In this document: positions 61,849 through 64,000 of the stretch, in pieces
Layout: every line of letters begins with the position of its first letter
Numbering within the stretch: the first letter of the stretch is position 1
Notes under the pieces: generated by a model
What the model was told of the DNA's origin: nothing
The model's database searches: none
The model's input: only the letters and a program-made list of their open reading frames with translations
Source: Burkholderiales bacterium
GTDB lineage: Bacteria; Pseudomonadota; Gammaproteobacteria; Burkholderiales; Nitrosomonadaceae
Assembly: GCA_024235755.1 (NCBI GenBank)
Contig: JACKLV010000008.1
Span: 1 to 64,000 of the forward strand
DNA length: 64,000 bases
Reading direction: 5' to 3'
Translations under genes and position numbers: made by a program

Positions 61849-63309
61849 ATGTCAGATATAGTAGACGTTGCAGTGATTGGTGGAGGACCGGGGGGATATG
61901 TGGCAGCCATACGCTGTGCGCAACTCGGCTTGAATACGGTATGTATTGATGCATGGAAAAATGAACGCGGGCGTGCAAGCTTAGGCGGCACTTGTCTCAA
62001 TGTTGGCTGCATTCCATCCAAGGCGTTACTCGAATCGTCCGAGCAATACTTTCAGGTCAAACACAAAATCTCGGCGCATGGTATTCAAATAGAAGGCGCT
62101 ACGGTGGATGTGCCGGCAATGATAGCCAGAAAAGATAAAATTGTCACAACGTTCACAACAGGCATCGCGTCGTTATTCAAGAAAAACAAGGTTCAATCAG
62201 TGCTTGGGACCGGGAAACTGCTCAAACGTGCTGATACAGACGATGCCTGGTGCGTCGAAGTCAAGGATGGCGATAATATTCAAACGATCCGGGCTAAATA
62301 TGTCATTGTGGCCACAGGCTCAGTTCCGCGCCAATTGCCCATGGTGGACATTGACAATGAAACAATACTCGATAATACCGGCGCGTTGGCGTTGACAGAT
62401 ACACCTAAACGCTTGGGTGTCGTTGGCGCGGGTGTGATCGGTTTGGAAATGGGTAGCGTTTGGCGCCGTTTGGGCTCTGAAGTGACAATTTTGGAAGCAA
62501 TGCCGGATTTTCTGATGGCTGCCGATGAGCAAATTGCAAAAGAGGCCAAGAAAATCTTTTCCAAGGAACCGGGTTTGGTGATTCAAACGGGTGTAGAAAT
62601 ATCATCAATCAAAACCGGTAAGAAATCTGTGACAGTTCAATATCAGGATGCCGACGGTAACAAACAGAAACTCGATGTTGACAAGTTAATTGTTGCCATC
62701 GGAAGAGTTCCAAATACGGCGGATTTGGGCGTTGACGAAAATGGCCTCGATCTGGATGAACGTGGTTTTGTCTTCGTTGACGATTACTGCCGGACTAATT
62801 TGACCAACGTTTTTGCGGTCGGTGACGTGGTGCGCGGACCCATGCTGGCGCATAAAGCTTCAGAAGAAGGCGTTGCCGTCGCAGAAGCAATTGCGGTTAA
62901 GGAAAAGGGCCATCAGCTTAATACGCAGCCGGTCAACTTTAATGTTATTCCTTGGGTTATTTATACCGCACCAGAAATTGCCTGGGTGGGCAAGAATGAA
63001 CAGGAACTTAAGAAAGCGGGTATTTCATACAATGTCGGCCAATTCCCGTTCATTGCCAACGGGCGGGCGCGTGCAATGAATGCGCCAACCGGGTTTGTAA
63101 AAGTTCTTGCAGATGCTGAAACTGACCGGGTTCTGGGAGTTCATATGATTGGTCCGCATGTCTCCGAGCTGATTTCCGAAGCGGTGATGGCTATGGGGTT
63201 TTCTGCCAGCAGTGAAGATATTGCCTGTATTGTGCATGCGCATCCTTCGTTATCCGAAGTGCTGCACGAAGCGGCGCTAGATGTAAATGATCGCGCTTTA
63301 CATATATAA
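61849..63309 (+). CDS. lpdA: Dihydrolipoyl dehydrogenase (E3)
   Basis: FAD enzyme that reoxidises lipoamide in 2-oxoacid dehydrogenase or glycine-cleavage complexes. The 486-residue protein has VIGGGPGGYVAAIRCAQLG (about 9-27), the redox disulfide GGTCLNVGCIPSK (about 46-58), the NAD motif LGVVGAGVIGLEMGSVW (about 187-203), VFAVGDVVRGPMLAHKASEEG and the C-terminal HAHPSLSEVLHEA active-site base. No E1/E2 genes are adjacent in the window. It has GAGAG before the ATG and a terminator after it. Confidence 0.96.
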   Translation: MSDIVDVAVIGGGPGGYVAAIRCAQLGLNTVCIDAWKNERGRASLGGTCLNVGCIPSKALLESSEQYFQVKHKISAHGIQIEGATVDVPAMIARKDKIVTTFTTGIASLFKKNKVQSVLGTGKLLKRADTDDAWCVEVKDGDNIQTIRAKYVIVATGSVPRQLPMVDIDNETILDNTGALALTDTPKRLGVVGAGVIGLEMGSVWRRLGSEVTILEAMPDFLMAADEQIAKEAKKIFSKEPGLVIQTGVEISSIKTGKKSVTVQYQDADGNKQKLDVDKLIVAIGRVPNTADLGVDENGLDLDERGFVFVDDYCRTNLTNVFAVGDVVRGPMLAHKASEEGVAVAEAIAVKEKGHQLNTQPVNFNVIPWVIYTAPEIAWVGKNEQELKKAGISYNVGQFPFIANGRARAMNAPTGFVKVLADAETDRVLGVHMIGPHVSELISEAVMAMGFSASSEDIACIVHAHPSLSEVLHEAALDVNDRALHI

Positions 63310-63400
63310 GCGGATAGCTCTAACAGACGATTAGTTACTGTGTGGCAGCTTGCAGAAGGTGTGATTGAAAGGTGAGCTGAAATATTGAGTGATTGAAATT

Positions 63401-63446
63401 AAAAACGGCTATAGATATGATTTTTATTTTATATACAGCCGTTTTT
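63401..63446. terminator. Bidirectional terminator after lpdA
   Basis: AAAAACGGCT / AGCCGTTTTT stem with a 26-base AT-rich loop. It lies between the converging lpdA and the minus-strand gene at 63604. Confidence 0.75.
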
Positions 63447-63603
63447 AAGTGCTTGCAAAATTCTGAGTACTGATAAAAACTGTCGCTTCGCCTTTATAAT
63501 GACAGAAACGGGTTCAAGACACTGAACTTTATATATAAACTCCGCTTCTTCAGCAGCTTATTTCGTTTATATCATTACTTTGAAAGTATGTTGCAACGAA
63601 TTG

Positions 63604-64000
63604 CTAAGGCAAACAGTTCTGGCTGTTAGGATCCACGCCGCAAGACCAGCGCAATTCCCGGATGCCCGCTGTTTTATTGAACAGATAGTCGGCTTTCAAT
63701 TGTTTGTTTTGCGCTGCGGTCAGCGCGGCACGTTCAGGTATGTAGCGCGCATCGCTCCAGAAACGGACTCTGCAGAATTCGTCTTCACCCTGGCAGAGCC
63801 GGGAGATTGCGTTACTGTAAACGGTTTTGTCAGTATGGCGTCTTTGCTCAACAAGTACCATATGCACTTTTTTTCCGGACTTGCCTAATTCAGCTATGAG
63901 CACTGTTTTCCATCCGTTTCCGCTTTCCAGTTCGCTTGTTTCATCCGGTTGTACTTCGGTTTCAACAGCATCAGAAACTTCTTCTTCCGTGTCAGCAAAA
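63604..64000 (-). CDS. Unrecognised protein, 3' part only
   Basis: An open frame runs from the window end to a TAG at 63604, giving 131 codons without a start. The visible part begins with an acidic stretch (DTEEEVSDAVETEVQPDETS), then GNGWKTVLIAELGKSGKKVH, a central region with two Cys (RLCQGEDEFCRVRFWSDARY) and an end RELRWSCGVDPNSQNCLP. The last piece faintly resembles the disulfide loop of type IV pilins (W-x-C ... CLP), which is too weak to name it. A GTG at 63903 is in frame but the acidic part upstream looks genuinely coded. Confidence 0.6.
   Translation of the reverse strand, partial: FADTEEEVSDAVETEVQPDETSELESGNGWKTVLIAELGKSGKKVHMVLVEQRRHTDKTVYSNAISRLCQGEDEFCRVRFWSDARYIPERAALTAAQNKQLKADYLFNKTAGIRELRWSCGVDPNSQNCLP

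Overview
The window looks like a chromosomal segment of a betaproteobacterium, most probably an ammonia oxidiser close to Nitrosomonas. I infer this from the tmRNA tag (ANDENYALAA), the beta-type order OmpA / mtaD / ubiG / gph, the housekeeping gene types, the moderate GC content and the many copper-type exported proteins. I could not run a database search, so genus level is an inference.

Layout. 1-600: the first 16 codons of a P4-type tyrosine integrase beside ssrA, so the left edge touches an integrated island. 600-4200: gph, ubiG, mtaD and an OmpA-type lipid-peptidoglycan linker, all on the minus strand. 4700-12300: a Gld-type ABC system (ATPase, permease, GldG-like, DUF4340), then mutM, proC, yggT, yggU, sixA and rluE. 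12300-26500: a GlcD-like oxidase, a BON lipoprotein, mlaA, a rubredoxin plus its reductase, yciI, a parvulin isomerase, alr, lplT, clpB with a sigma-32 promoter, dapA and bamC. 26500-27900: three very small lipoprotein genes, two sharing a duplicated upstream region. 27900-38200: an msrB-msrA-roxA oxidative repair/hydroxylation set, accA-tilS, two dTDP-rhamnose genes, a phosphate-type porin behind a three-half-site PhoB box, and a DesA-type desaturase. 38300-43900: hemW, a large FtsX-type permease and a fused transporter/spermidine-synthase-like protein, all minus.

43900-56100 is the accessory part. It holds IS91 and IS21 remnants around a PAS-GGDEF-EAL gene. An almost gene-free 1.4 kb stretch follows, then exported proteins whose mature N-terminus is predicted to be histidine (one copy is a multiply frameshifted pseudogene), a TlpA thioredoxin, a DUF4266 lipoprotein, a Met/His-rich DUF3570 outer-membrane protein and an ApbE-like flavin transferase. 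The most striking signal is a 17-bp palindrome, TGYGRCA-N3-TGYCRCA. It occurs eight times between 43971 and 50922. Seven promoters follow one rule: the palindrome abuts a -35-like hexamer (TTG, once TTC), then exactly 17 bp, then a -10-like hexamer. Three of these promoters face no credible protein gene and the DNA after them shares short conserved blocks, suggesting a tandem family of unannotated transcripts.

56200-64000: ppsA and its regulator ppsR, a CopD / cytochrome c / SCO-like fusion, lpdA, and the 3' part of an unrecognised gene cut by the window end.

How it fits together: most genes are envelope biogenesis, central carbon metabolism and repair. The 47-62 kb part reads as a copper- and redox-linked envelope module (His-first secreted proteins, thioredoxin, flavin transferase, Met/His-rich barrel, CopD fusion) partly controlled by one unidentified regulator.
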